Source: Callipepla californica brunnescens
Lineage: Eukaryota; Chordata; Aves; Galliformes; Odontophoridae
Assembly: GCA_023055505.1 (NCBI GenBank)
Contig: JALIRH010000147.1
Coordinates: 614,691 to 678,690 of the forward strand
Length of the DNA stretch: 64,000 nt
Direction: 5' to 3'
Shown: piece by piece, positions 11,171 to 23,075 of the stretch
Numbering within the stretch: the first letter of the stretch is position 1
Layout: the number at the start of each line of letters is the position of its first letter
Program-made: the position numbers and the translations under genes
Notes under the pieces: generated by a model
What the model was told of the DNA's origin: nothing
What the model saw: the letters and a program-made list of their open reading frames with translations, nothing else
Databases searched by the model: none

Positions 11171-11285
11171 GAAGCTAACACTTAGCGTTGTACAATACCT
11201 AACCGTACCCTAACCCTATCCCTAAACCTAAAAGGAACCCAAACTCTAACCCTAAATCTGTCCCTGAGCCTAACCTTCAACCTTA
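11171..11285. repeat. Right member of the direct-repeat pair bracketing the core
   Basis: GAAGCTAACACTTAGCGTTG, then TACAATACCTAACCGTACCC and CCTAAAAGGAACCC. Other copies start at 16440, 21331, 26222, 31077, 35921, 41184, 45775, 51044, 55647 and 60250, always 247 bp before the CCTAGG switch. Confidence 0.8.
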
Positions 11286-11417
11286 CCCTAACCTTAACCC
11301 TAACCCTGTTCCATTCTCTAAACATATCTGTAAGCATTACCTTCATCCTAACTCGAACTCTACCCTAACCCTATCCCTTTGACCCCAACACAAAACCCAG
11401 ATTGAGCCTGACCCTAA

Positions 11418-11423
11418 CCTAGG
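11418..11423. other. CCTAGG strand-switch point
   Basis: CCCTAACCTAGG marks where C-rich telomere-like DNA gives way to G-rich; TAGGGTGAATT starts 22 bp later at 11440. The same palindrome is found in every unit at 16687, 21578, 26469, 31324, 36168, 41431, 46022, 51291, 55894 and 60497. The CCCTAA-to-TTAGGG order is a tail-to-tail arrangement and can fold back as an imperfect hairpin. Confidence 0.85.
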
Positions 11424-11439
11424 TAGCATCAAGTGTATG

Positions 11440-12915
11440 TAGGGTGAATTTGAGTTTTAGGGTCAAAGTTAAATTGTTAGTTTTAGGGTTAGGGTGAAGG
11501 ATTGCTTTAGTTCTAGTATTAGGGTGTTTGGGGTTAGGGTTAGGGTAAGGATTTTGGAGTGGATTAGGTTTAGGGTCAGGTTTGGGGGAGTTTTGGGGTT
11601 AGGGTTAGATTTAGGATTAGGGTTAGCAAAAAAGGTGTTTTAGTTTTAGTTTAGGTTAGTGCTAGGATTAGGTTGAGTGTTCTTGTGAAGTTTAGGTTTA
11701 GGGTTAGGTTTAGGTTTAGATTGAGGTTTAGGGTAAGGAGTAGGGTTCATTTGACTTTTAGGGTCAGAGTAGAGTTAAGTCGTGTTAGGGTTAAGGTTAA
11801 GAACAGGATTCAGATTCCAATTAGGTTTTGGGTTCCTACTAGGGATAGGCCTCAAATTAGTGTTAAGGTTAGGGTTAGGGTTAGGTATAGGGAAAGGGTT
11901 AGTGTTAAGGCCAGGGCAAGTGTATGGTTTAGGGTAAAGATTGGATTTAGGGTTAGGTTTAGATGTAGGTTTGGTTTGATCGTTAGGGTGTGAGAAGGCA
12001 CCGGCCTTGGATTTCATTTGGAGATTGGGTAAGGTTTAGGAATAGGAATAACATTGGTGTTTAAAAGATGATTAGTGTTAGTATTAGGGATAGGGTTACG
12101 GTTAGAGTTTAGTTAGGGTTGTTAGTTTTAGAGTGAGGGATAGGGGTATGGTTTGGTCTAGTACTTGGGTTAGGGTTTGGGATAGTCCTAGCATTAGTGT
12201 TAGGGTTAGGGTTCCGTTAGGGTTGTGGTAATCTGATGCTAGGTGTCGGGATTAGGGTTGTGCTTAAATGTGGGTTTGGTTTGAGGGTCAGAGTTAGGGT
12301 TAGGGTAGAGTTAGAATTAGGGTAAGAGTTAGGATTAGGTTTAGGATTAGGATAAAGATTAGGTTAGGATTAGTGTTGGCTTTAGGGTTGTGTCTGGGAG
12401 AAGGGTTAGTGTTAGGGATAGACTTAGGGTAAGAGTAAGTGTTAGGAATAGGCATAGGTTTTGGGAAAGTTTCAGAGTTTGGACTGGATTTATGATTAGG
12501 GTTAGGGACAAAGATTTTTTGAGATTTGTGATTAGATTTAGGGAGAAAAGTAGGCTGACTTGTGGTCTTAGCAGTAGGTTTAGGTTTAGGTTTAGGTTTA
12601 GGATTCCATTTGTATTTATTGATCGAGGTTGGGTTAGTTGGAGTGTAAAGGTCAGAGTAGGGTTAGGCCTTGGGATAGGGTTAAGGTTTGGAATAGGATT
12701 AGGATCCAAATGATGTTACGGGTTGGTGTTAGGGTTAGGGAAAGGTTAGGATCAGGGTTGAGGTCAGGGTTAGGTATAGGAAAAGGGTTAGTGTTAGGGC
12801 TAGGGCAATTGGAAGGGTTAGGCTTAGGCTTAGATATTAGGGTTAGGTTTAGGCGGAGGTTTGGTTCGAGTGTCAGGGTGAGAGAAGGGGTAGGCCTGGG
12901 GTTTGGTTTTGGGTT
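11440..12915 (+). repeat. Degenerate TTAGGG block, edge unit
   Basis: The telomere-like G strand is on the plus strand for 1,476 bp. It contains inverted copies of flank modules: GTGGTAATCTGATGCT at 12225-12240 is the reverse complement of the AAAGCATCAGATTACCAC word, and GTGTCAGGGTGAGAGAAGGG near 12870 reverses the TCTCTCAGCCTGACACTC word. A run of four GGTTTA hexamers lies near 12577-12602. Open frames on both strands (to 116 codons) are low-complexity by-products of the 6-base period. Confidence 0.9.
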
Positions 12916-13102
12916 ACATCATACAAATCATCCCATACATTAGCTGGGGTGGGAGGTGCAAGGAACAGCCAGCAAAGTGCTGAGTTCATTCCAATCAGAG
13001 GACCTGAAGATCGGGTAGCTACTATCAAACCGTTTGTGTTGCCAATTCCGATGATATTTATGGGGCCCTGATGTTATGGTTCAGTGGGGAGTCACTATCA
13101 AG
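12916..13102. repeat. 187-bp non-telomeric spacer, copy 1
   Basis: Sharp change from TTTTGGGTT into ACATCATACAAATCATCCCA and, at the other end, from GGGGAGTCACTATCAAG into CCCAATCC-type telomere-like DNA. It has no CCCTAA periodicity. ACTATCAA occurs twice (13021 and 13094), 73 bp apart. One frame is open on the plus strand to a TGA at 13069 and one on the minus strand, which is not remarkable for so short a segment; I recognise no protein. Inverted relatives of the same telomere-like module flank it. Origin unknown: possibly non-telomeric DNA captured at a fusion, or a fragment of a mobile element. Confidence 0.9.
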
Positions 13103-14896
13103 TCCAAACCCAATCCAAACCCCAAACCTACTCCTATTCCTAAACCTTATCTTAACCCTAAACCAAACCCAAACCCAAGGCCCTCCCCTTCTCTCAGCCT
13201 AACACTCAAACTAACCTAAACCCGAAACTAACCCTACATTTATCCTAATCTTATCCATATTCTAAGGCCTAACCCTACTCTGACCAGAAAGCTCATGTTG
13301 TCTAAAATCTACCCCTTACCTAAAACCTAAATCGACAAAAAAACCTAACCCGAAACCTCAACCTAACTCTTCTCCTAACTAGAACACCAGCACTTCACCT
13401 TACCCTAACTGGAAACCTAGGACTAAATCCTTACCTTGTCCAGAACCCTATTCCTAACCCAAACCAGAATTCTAACCTCTACCCTAACCAAAACCCTTCC
13501 CCTAAACCTAAACCTAATGCTACCCTCAACCAAACCCTAGCCCTAAATCCTACCCTAAAACCAACACCACGTTTAAGCTCAAACCTCAAGCCTCAAAGAA
13601 AGCATCAGATTACCGCAGATCTCACCTAACACTAACCCCAATCCAATCCCTACTACTAACCCCAAACCCAATCCAAACACCAAAACTATTCCTATTCCTA
13701 AACCTAACACTAAGCCAGAACCAAACCCAAGGCCTACCCCTTCTCTCAGCCTGACACTCAAACTAACCTAGACCTGAACGCAACGCTAAATCAAATACTA
13801 AAACTCACCCTTAGCCAAGGCCCTTTTAGGACCCTTCCCCGGTCCTAAAACTAAAGAGAACCCTTCATCTACATCCCTAACCCTTACCCTAAACCTAAAT
13901 CTACACCAAAACCTAACCCTAACCCTAACATGTCTTCTAACTGTAAAACTAACGCTTCACCTAACCCGAACTGAAACCCCAGGACTAAACCTTACCTAAC
14001 ACCTAGCTATATTCCTAACCCTATCCTGAAACCTAACGTTAACCCTAACCCTAAAAACAACTTGGAACCAAACCCTAACCCTAACCTAACCCTTATCAGA
14101 ACCCTAAATCTAATCCTAACCGTTACCTCAATTGAACTCCAATTCTTCCTGAAATCTAAATGGGACCTTAAAACCAACCCCAGATTGAAGCCCAACCCTA
14201 AACCTAACACAAAGCATTAGATTACCACAGCCATCACCTAACTCTAACCCCAGCCTTAACGCTAATACTATCCCAAACACTATTCCAATTCCTAAACCCA
14301 ACACAAACCCAAAAACACAAAGCCTACAATTCTCACAGCCTAACACTGAAAGGAAACCTAAATCTTACCCTAACTCTAAAACTAATCCAAAGCATGACCA
14401 CAATTTAAACTCTAAATCTACCTTCAAACTAAAGCTGACCCTAACACCAACCTCAAGTAAAAGCCCAACCCTAAGCCTAACACAAAGCATTAGATTACCA
14501 CAACGCTCACCTAACTTCTAACCCCCACCCTAACACTAATACTAAAGCAATCAGATTCCAAATACTAACCCAATTCCTATTCTGAAACCCAAAACTATTC
14601 CAAAAACAAACCCAAGGCCTAACCTTTCTCTCACCCTAACAATCAAAGAAAACCTATTCCTAAACCTAATCCTAAATCTAGTCCTAACCCTAACCCTCAC
14701 CCTTAATCTAACCCCAACCCCCACCCAGAAGCTAACACTTAGCATTGTACAATACCTAAACGTACCCCTAATCCTTATCACTAAACCTAAAAGGAACCTG
14801 AAACATAGTGCTAAATCCGAACCCTAACCCTGAAGACTAACGCTAACAATGAACCAATTCCTATACCTTTTCCTTCCGCCAAATTGATTCCTAGCA

Positions 14897-16439
14897 CTAA
14901 CCCTAACCCTACATTAATCCTATCCTAACCCTAACCCTAACCCTAGCCCTAAACTACATTAACCCTAACCCTAACCCTAACCCTAACCCTAACCCTAACC
15001 CTAGCCCTAACCTAACTCTAACCCTAACCCTAACCCTAAACCTAATGCTAACCCTTACCCTACCCTAACCCTAACCCTACCATACCCTAACCCTAACCTA
15101 CCCTAACACTAAACCTAACCCTAACCCTAAACCTAAACCTAAACCTAACCCTAACCCTAACCCTAATTCCTAACCCTTACCTTAACTGTATCACAATCCC
15201 TATCCTAATTCTTACCCTAACCCTAACCCTTACCTAACCCTAACCCTAACCCTAACCCTAACCCTAACCCTAACTCTAACCTTAACCCTAACCCTAACCC
15301 TAACCTAACCCTAACCCTAATCCTAACCCTAACCCTAACTCTAATTCCTAACCCCTACCTTAACTGTATCACAATCCCTATCCTAATTCTTACCCTAACC
15401 CTAACCCTTACCTAACCCTAACCCTAACCCTAACCCTAACCCTAACCCTAACCCTAACCCTAACCTAACCCTAACCCTAACCCTAACCCTAACCCTAACC
15501 CTAACCCTAACCCTAACCCTAACCCTAACCCTAACCTCAACCCTAACCCTAACTCTAACCTTAACCCTAAACCTAACAATAAATTTAACCCTAACCCTAA
15601 CACTAACCCTAACCCTAATTTTACCCTAACCCTAAGCATACCCTAACCCTAACCCTAACCCTAACCCTAACCCTAACCCCAACCCTAACCTAACCTTAAC
15701 CCTAACCCTAACCCTAACCCTACCCTAACCCTAACCCTAACCCTAACCCTAACCCTAACCCTAACCCTACCCTAACCCTAACCCTTACCCTAACCCTAAC
15801 CCTAACCCTTACCCTAACCCTAGCCTAACCCAAACCCTAACCCTAACCCTACCCTAACCCTAACCCTAACCCTAACCCTACCCCTAACCCTACTTTACCC
15901 TAACCCTAATCCTAACACTAACTCTAACTTTATTCCTTACCCTAACACTAATCCAATCCCGAACCGTAACCCTAATCCTAGCCCTAACTCTAACTTTATT
16001 CGTAACCCTACCCCTAATCCAAACAATAACCCTTACCCTAATCAAACCCTATCCCTATTCCTAACCCTTACCCTAACCGTATCACAATCCCTATCCTAAC
16101 TCTTACCATAACCCAAACCCTAACCTAACCCTAACCCTAACCCTAACCCTATCCCTAACCCCTACCCTAACCCTAACCCTACCCTAACCTTAACTCTACC
16201 CTAACCGTATCCCTACCCTAACCCTAACCCTAATCCTAGCCCTTACTCTAACTTTATTCCTAACCCTACCCCTGATCCAAACACTAACCCTAACCTTAAT
16301 GTAACCCTAACCCTATTCCTAACCCTTACCCTAACTGTATCCCATTCCCTATCCTAACTCTTACCATAACCCTAACCCTGATGCTAATGCTAACCCTAAC
16401 CCTGAATCTAACCCTTACCCTAACCCTATCCCTTACCCA
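14897..16439 (-). repeat. Near-perfect telomeric core, unit 1 (1,543 bp)
   Basis: The longest core. A segment at about 15535-15640 with CAATAAATTTAACCC, AATTTTACCC and AAGCATACCC occurs only in A cores. A 258-bp internal duplication links CCTAGCCCTAACTCTAAC (15977) with CCTAGCCCTTACTCTAAC (16235), and GTATCACAATCC (16079) with GTATCCCATTCC (16337). Confidence 0.92.
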
Positions 16440-16708
16440 GAAGCTAACACTTAGCGTTGTACAATACCTAACCGTACCCTAACCCTATCCCTAAACCTAA
16501 AAGGAACCCAAACTCTAACCCTAAATCTGTCCCTGAGCCTAACCTTCAACCTTACCCTAACCTTAACCCTAACCCTGTTCCATTCTCTAAACATATCTGT
16601 AAGCATTACCTTCATCCTAACTCGAACTCTACCCTAACCCTATCCCTTTGACCCCAACACAAAACCCAGATTGAGCCTGACCCTAACCTAGGTAGCATCA
16701 AGTGTATG

Positions 16709-18184
16709 TAGGGTGAATTTGAGTTTTAGGGTCAAAGTTAAATTGTTAGTTTTAGGGTTAGGGTGAAGGATTGCTTTAGTTCTAGTATTAGGGTGTTTGG
16801 GGTTAGGGTTAGGGTAAGGATTTTGGAGTGGATTAGGTTTAGGGTCAGGTTTGGGGGAGTTTTGGGGTTAGGGTTAGATTTAGGATTAGGGTTAGCAAAA
16901 AAGGTGTTTTAGTTTTAGTTTAGGTTAGTGCTAGGATTAGGTTGAGTGTTCTTGTGAAGTTTAGGTTTAGGGTTAGGTTTAGGTTTAGATTGAGGTTTAG
17001 GGTAAGGAGTAGGGTTCATTTGACTTTTAGGGTCAGAGTAGAGTTAAGTCGTGTTAGGGTTAAGGTTAAGAACAGGATTCAGATTCCAATTAGGTTTTGG
17101 GTTCCTACTAGGGATAGGCCTCAAATTAGTGTTAAGGTTAGGGTTAGGGTTAGGTATAGGGAAAGGGTTAGTGTTAAGGCCAGGGCAAGTGTATGGTTTA
17201 GGGTAAAGATTGGATTTAGGGTTAGGTTTAGATGTAGGTTTGGTTTGATCGTTAGGGTGTGAGAAGGCACCGGCCTTGGATTTCATTTGGAGATTGGGTA
17301 AGGTTTAGGAATAGGAATAACATTGGTGTTTAAAAGATGATTAGTGTTAGTATTAGGGGTAGGGTTACGGTTAGAGTTTAGTTAGGGTTGTTAGTTTTAG
17401 AGTGAGGGATAGGGGTATGGTTTGGTCTAGTACTTGGGTTAGGGTTTGGGATAGTCATAGCATTAGTGTTAGGGTTAGGGTTCCGTTAGGGTTGTGGTAA
17501 TCTGATGCTAGGTGTCGGGATTAGGGTTGTGCTTAAATGTGGGTTTGGTTTGAGGGTCAGAGTTAGGGTTAGGGTAGAGTTAGAATTAGGGTAAGAGTTA
17601 GGATTAGGTTTAGGATTAGGATAAAGATTAGGTTAGGATTAGTGTTGGCTTTAGGGTTGTGTCTGGGAGAAGGGTTAGTGTTAGGGATAGACTTAGGGTA
17701 AGAGTAAGTGTTAGGAATAGGCATAGGTTTTGGGAAAGTTTCAGAGTTTGGACTGGATTTATGATTAGGGTTAGGGACAAAGATTTTTTGAGATTTGTGA
17801 TTAGATTTAGGGAGAAAAGTAGGCTGACTTGTGGTCTTAGCAGTAGGTTTAGGTTTAGGTTTAGGTTTAGGATTCCATTTGTATTTATTGATCGAGGTTG
17901 GGTTAGTTGGAGTGTAAAGGTCAGAGTAGGGTTAGGCCTTGGGATAGGGTTAAGGTTTGGAATAGGATTAGGATTCAAATGATGTTACGGGTTGGTGTTA
18001 GGGTTAGGGAAAGGTTAGGATCAGGGTTGAGGTCAGGGTTAGGTATAGGAAAAGGGTTAGTGTTAGGGCTAGGGCAATTGGAAGGGTTAGGCTTAGGCTT
18101 AGATATTAGGGTTAGGTTTAGGCGGAGGTTTGGTTCGAGTGTCAGGGTGAGAGAAGGGGTAGGCCTGGGGTTTGGTTTTGGGTT
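16709..18184 (+). repeat. Degenerate TTAGGG block, unit 1
   Basis: 1,476 bp, same sequence as 11440-12915 apart from scattered substitutions, for example GGGGTAGGG for GGGATAGGG near 17357. Confidence 0.9.
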
Positions 18185-18371
18185 ACATCATACAAATCAT
18201 CCCATACATTAGCTGGGGTGGGAGGTGCAAGGAACAGCCAGCAAAGTGCTGAGTTCATTCCAATCAGAGGACCTGAAGATCGGGTAGCTACTATCAAACC
18301 GTTTGTGTTGCCAATTCCGATGATATTTATGGGGCCCTGATGTTATGGTTCAGTGGGGAGTCACTATCAAG
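18185..18371. repeat. 187-bp spacer, copy 2
   Basis: Same sequence as copy 1 by eye. Confidence 0.9.
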
Positions 18372-20187
18372 TCCAAACCCAATCCAAACCCCAAACCTAC
18401 TCCTATTCCTAAACCTTATCTTAACCCTAAACCAAACCCAAACCCAAGGCCCTCCCCTTCTCTCAGCCTAACACTCAAACTAACCTAAACCCGAAACTAA
18501 CCCTACATTTATCCTAATCTTATCCATATTCTAAGGCCTAACCCTACTCTGACCAGAAAGCTCATGTTGTCTAAAATCTACCCCTTACCTAAAACCTAAA
18601 TCGACAAAAAAACCTAACCCGAAACCTCAACCTAACTCTTCTCCTAACTAGAACACCAGCACTTCACCTTACCCTAACTGGAAACCTAGGACTAAATCCT
18701 TACCTTGTCCAGAACCCTATTCCTAACCCAAACCAGAATTCTAACCTCTACCCTAACCAAAACCCTTCCCCTAAACCTAAACCTAATGCTACCCTCAACC
18801 AAACCCTAGCCCTAAATCCTACCCTAAAACCAACACCACGTTTAAGCTCAAACCTCAAGCCTCAAAGAAAGCATCAGATTACCGCAGATCTCACCTAACA
18901 CTAACCCCAATCCAATCCCTACTACTAACCCCAAACCCAATCCAAACACCAAAACTATTCCTATTCCTAAACCTAACACTAAGCCAGAACCAAACCCAAG
19001 GCCTACCCCTTCTCTCAGCCTGACACTCAAACTAACCTAGACCTGAACGCAACGCTAAATCAAATACTAAAACTCACCCTTAGCCAAGGCCCTTTTAGGA
19101 CCCTTCCCTGGTCCTAAAACTAAAGAGAACCCTACCCCTTCCACTAAACCTTCATCTACATCCCTAACCCTTACCCTAAACCTAAATCTACACCAAAACC
19201 TAACCCTAACCCTAACATGTCTTCTAACTGTAAAACTAACGCTTCACCTAACCCGAACTGAAACCCCAGGACTAAACCTTACCTAACAAACACCTAGCTA
19301 TATTCCTAACCCTATCCTGAAACCTAACGTTAACCCTAACCCTAAAAACAACTTGGAACCAAACCCTAACCCTAACCTAACCCTTATCAGAACCCTAAAT
19401 CTAATCCTAACCGTTACCTCAATTGAACTCCAATTCTTCCTGAAATCTAAATGGGACCTTAAAACCAACCCCAGATGGAAGCCCAACCCTAAACCTAACA
19501 CAAAGCATTAGATTACCACAGCCATCACCTAACTCTAACCCCAGCCTTAACGCTAATACTATCCCAAACACTATTCCAATTCCTAAACCCAACACAAACC
19601 CAAAAACACAAAGCCTACAATTCTCACAGCCTAACACTGAAAGGAAACCTAAATCTTACCCTAACTCTAAAACTAATCCCAAGCATGACCACAATTTAAA
19701 CTCTAAATCTACCTTCAAACTAAAGCTGACCCTAACACCAACCTCAAGTAAAAGCCCAACCCTAAGCCTAACACAAAGCATTAGATTACCACAACGCTCA
19801 CCTAACTTCTAACCCCCACCCTAACACTAATACTAAAGCAATCAGATTCCAAATACTAACCCAATTCCTATTCTGAAACCCAAAACTATTCCAAAAACAA
19901 ACCCAAGGCCTAACCTTTCTCTCACCCTAACAATCAAAGAAAACCTATTCCTAAACCTAATCCTAAATCTAGTCCTAACCCTAACCCTCACCCTTAATCT
20001 AACCCCAACCCCCACCCAGAAGCTAACACTTAGCATTGTACAATACCTAAACGTACCCCTAATCCTTATCACTAAACCTAAAAGGAACCTGAAACATAGT
20101 GCTAAATCCGAACCCTAACCCTGAAGACTAACGCTAACAATGAACCAAATCCTATACCTTTTCCTTCCTCCAAATTGATTCCTAACA

Positions 20188-21330
20188 CTAACCCTAACCC
20201 TACATTAACCCTATCCTAACCCTAACCATAACCCTAGCCCTAAACTACATTAACCCTAACCCTAACCCTAACCCTAACCCTAAACCTAAACCTAAACCTA
20301 ACCCTAACCCTAACCCTAATTCCTAACCCTTACCTTAACTGTATCACAATCCCTATCCTAATTCTTACCCTAACCCTAACCCTTACCTAACCCTAACCCT
20401 AACCCTAACCCTAACCCTAACCCTAACCCTAACCCTAACCCTAACCCTAACCCTAACCCTAACCCTAACCCTAACCCTAACCCTAACTCTAACCTTAACC
20501 CTAACCCTAATCCTAGCCCTAACCCTAACCCTAATCCTAACCCTAACCCTAACCCTAACCCTAATCCTAGCCCTAACCCTAACCCTAATCCTAACCCTAA
20601 CCCTAACCCTAACCCTAACCCTAACCCTTACCTTAACTGTATCACAATCCCTATCCTAATTCTTATCCTAACCCTAACCCTTACCCTAACCCTAGCCTAA
20701 CCCAAACCCTAACCCTAAACCTTACCCTAACCCTAACCCTAACCCTAACCCTAACCCTAACCCTAACCCTACCCCTAACCCTACTTTACCCTAACCCTAA
20801 TCCTAACACTAACTCTAACTTTATTCCTTACCCTAACACTAATCCAATCCCGAACCCTAACCCTAATCCTAGCCCTAACTCTAACTTTATTCGTAACCCT
20901 ACCCCTAATCCAAACAATAACCCTTACCCTAATCAAACCCTATCCCTATTCCTAACCCTTACCCTAACCGTATCACAATCCCTATCCTAACTCTTACCAT
21001 AACCCAAACCCTAACCTAACCCTAACCCTAACCCTAACCCTATCCCTAACCCCTACCCTAACCCTAACCCTACCCTAACCGTATCTCTACCCTAACCGTA
21101 TCCCTACCCTAACCCTAACCCTAATCCTAGCCCTTACTCTAACTTTATTCCTAACCCTACCCCTGATCCAAACACTAACCCTAACCTTAATGTAACCCTA
21201 ACCCTATTCCTAACCCTTACCCTAACTGTATCCCATTCCCTATCCTAACTCTTACCATAACCCTAACCCTGATGCTAATGCTAACCCTAACCCTGAATCT
21301 AACCCTTACCCTAACCCTATCCCTTACCCA
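20188..21330 (-). repeat. Near-perfect telomeric core, unit 2 (1,143 bp)
   Basis: Includes an uninterrupted CCCTAA run at about 20389-20486 (some 16 hexamers), among the longest perfect runs in the window. It also has a pair of CCTAATCCTAGCCCTAACCC blocks (about 20507 and 20567) typical of B cores. Confidence 0.92.
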
Positions 21331-21599
21331 GAAGCTAACACTTAGCGTTGTACAATACCTAACCGTACCCTAACCCTATCCCTAAACCTAAAAGGAACCC
21401 AAACTCTAACCCTAAATCTGTCCCTGAGCCTAACCTTCAACCTTACCCTAACCTTAACCCTAACCCTGTTCCATTCTCTAAACATATCTGTAAGCATTAC
21501 CTTCATCCTAACTCGAACTCTACCCTAACCCTATCCCTTTGACCCCAACACAAAACCCAGATTGAGCCTGACCCTAACCTAGGTAGCATCAAGTGTATG

Positions 21600-23075
21600 T
21601 AGGGTGAATTTGAGTTTTAGGGTCAAAGTTAAATTGTTAGTTTTAGGGTTAGGGTGAAGGATTGCTTTAGTTCTAGTATTAGGGTGTTTGGGGTTAGGGT
21701 TAGGGTAAGGATTTTGGAGTGGATTAGGTTTAGGGTCAGGTTTGGGGGAGTTTTGGGGTTAGGGTTAGATTTAGGATTAGGGTTAGCAAAAAAGTTGTTT
21801 TAGTTTTAGTTTAGGTTAGTGCTAGGATTAGGTTGAGTGTTCTTGTGAAGTTTAGGTTTAGGGTTAGGTTTAGGTTTAGATTGAGGTTTAGGGTAAGGAG
21901 TAGGGTTCATTTGACTTTTAGGGTCAGAGTAGAGTTAAGTCGTGTTAGGGTTAAGGTTAAGAACAGGATTCAGATTCCAATTAGGTTTTGGGTTCCTACT
22001 AGGGATAGGCCTCAAATTAGTGTTAAGGTTAGGGTTAGGGTTAGGTATAGGGAAAGGGTTAGTGTTAAGGCCAGGGCAAGTGTATGGTTTAGGGTAAAGA
22101 TTGGATTTAGGGTTAGGTTTAGATGTAGGTTTGGTTTGATCGTTAGGGTGTGAGAAGGCACCGGCCTTGGATTTCATTTGGAGATTGGGTAAGGTTTAGG
22201 AATAGGAATAACATTGGTGTTTAAAAGATGATTAGTGTTAGTATTAGGGATAGGGTTACGGTTAGAGTTTAGTTAGGGTTGTTAGTTTTAGAGTGAGGGA
22301 TAGGGGTATGGTTTGGTCTAGTACTTGGGTTAGGGTTTGGGATAGTCATAGCATTAGTGTTAGGGTTAGGGTTCCGTTAGGGTTGTGGTAATCTGATGCT
22401 AGGTGTCGGGATTAGGGTTGTGCTTAAATGTGGGTTTGGTTTGAGGGTCAGAGTTAGGGTTAGGGTAGAGTTAGAATTAGGGTAAGAGTTAGGATTAGGT
22501 TTAGGATTAGGATAAAGATTAGGTTAGGATTAGTGTTGGCTTTAGGGTTGTGTCTGGGAGAAGGGTTAGTGTTAGGGATAGACTTAGGGTAAGAGTAAGT
22601 GTTAGGAATAGGCATAGGTTTTGGGAAAGTTTCAGAGTTTGGACTGGATTTATGATTAGGGTTAGGGACAAAGATTTTTTGAGATTTGTGATTAGATTTA
22701 GGGAGAAAAGTAGGCTGACTTGTGGTCTTAGCAGTAGGTTTAGGTTTAGGTTTAGGTTTAGGATTCCATTTGTATTTATTGATCGAGGTTGGGTTAGTTG
22801 GAGTGTAAAGGTCAGAGTAGGGTTAGGCCTTGGGATAGGGTTAAGGTTTGGAATAGGATTAGGATTCAAATGATGTTACGGGTTGGTGTTAGGGTTAGGG
22901 AAAGGTTAGGATCAGGGTTGAGGTCAGGGTTAGGTATAGGAAAAGGGTTAGTGTTAGGGCTAGGGCAATTGGAAGGGTTAGGCTTAGGCTTAGATATTAG
23001 GGTTAGGTTTAGGCGGAGGTTTGGTTCGAGTGTCAGGGTGAGAGAAGGGGTAGGCCTGGGGTTTGGTTTTGGGTT
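21600..23075 (+). repeat. Degenerate TTAGGG block, unit 2
   Basis: Same sequence and length as the other 1,476-bp blocks, with a few single-base differences. Confidence 0.9.

Larger units (their letters stand above)
8042..12915. repeat. Edge (first, spacer-less) 5-kb telomere-like unit
   Basis: Contains the edge segment (8042-8494), degenerate CCCTAA flank (8495-10299), near-perfect core (10300-11170), switch region with CCTAGG (11418-11423) and TTAGGG block (11440-12915). It lacks the leading spacer. The core (871 bp) is close to the C subtype in length. The flank lacks the 4-bp CAAA insertion of B units and the 18-bp deletion of A units. Confidence 0.85.
12916..18184. repeat. Telomere-like unit 1, subtype A (5,269 bp)
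   Basis: Spacer 12916-13102, C-rich flank 13103-14896 (1,794 bp), core 14897-16439 (1,543 bp), switch at 16687, G-rich block 16709-18184. Subtype A marks: long core, an 18-bp deletion near 13858 (GAGAACCCTTCATC instead of GAGAACCCTACCCCTTCCAC), and AAAAAAGGTG near 16897. Confidence 0.92.
18185..23075. repeat. Telomere-like unit 2, subtype B (4,891 bp)
   Basis: Spacer 18185-18371, flank 18372-20187 (1,816 bp), core 20188-21330 (1,143 bp), switch 21578, G-rich block 21600-23075. B marks: CTAACAAACACC (4 bp extra) near 19284, no 18-bp deletion, intermediate core, AAAAAAGTTG near 21788. Confidence 0.92.

Noticed and set aside
13021..13101. ACTATCAA direct repeats as target-site duplications of a mobile element
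   Set aside because: The two copies (13021 and 13094) are inside the spacer, not at its ends, and no terminal inverted repeats flank it.
12916..13102. Spacer as a coding exon (one frame open on each strand for about 50 codons)
   Set aside because: With about 187 bp and six frames, such an open stretch is expected fairly often by chance, and I recognise no family in any frame.
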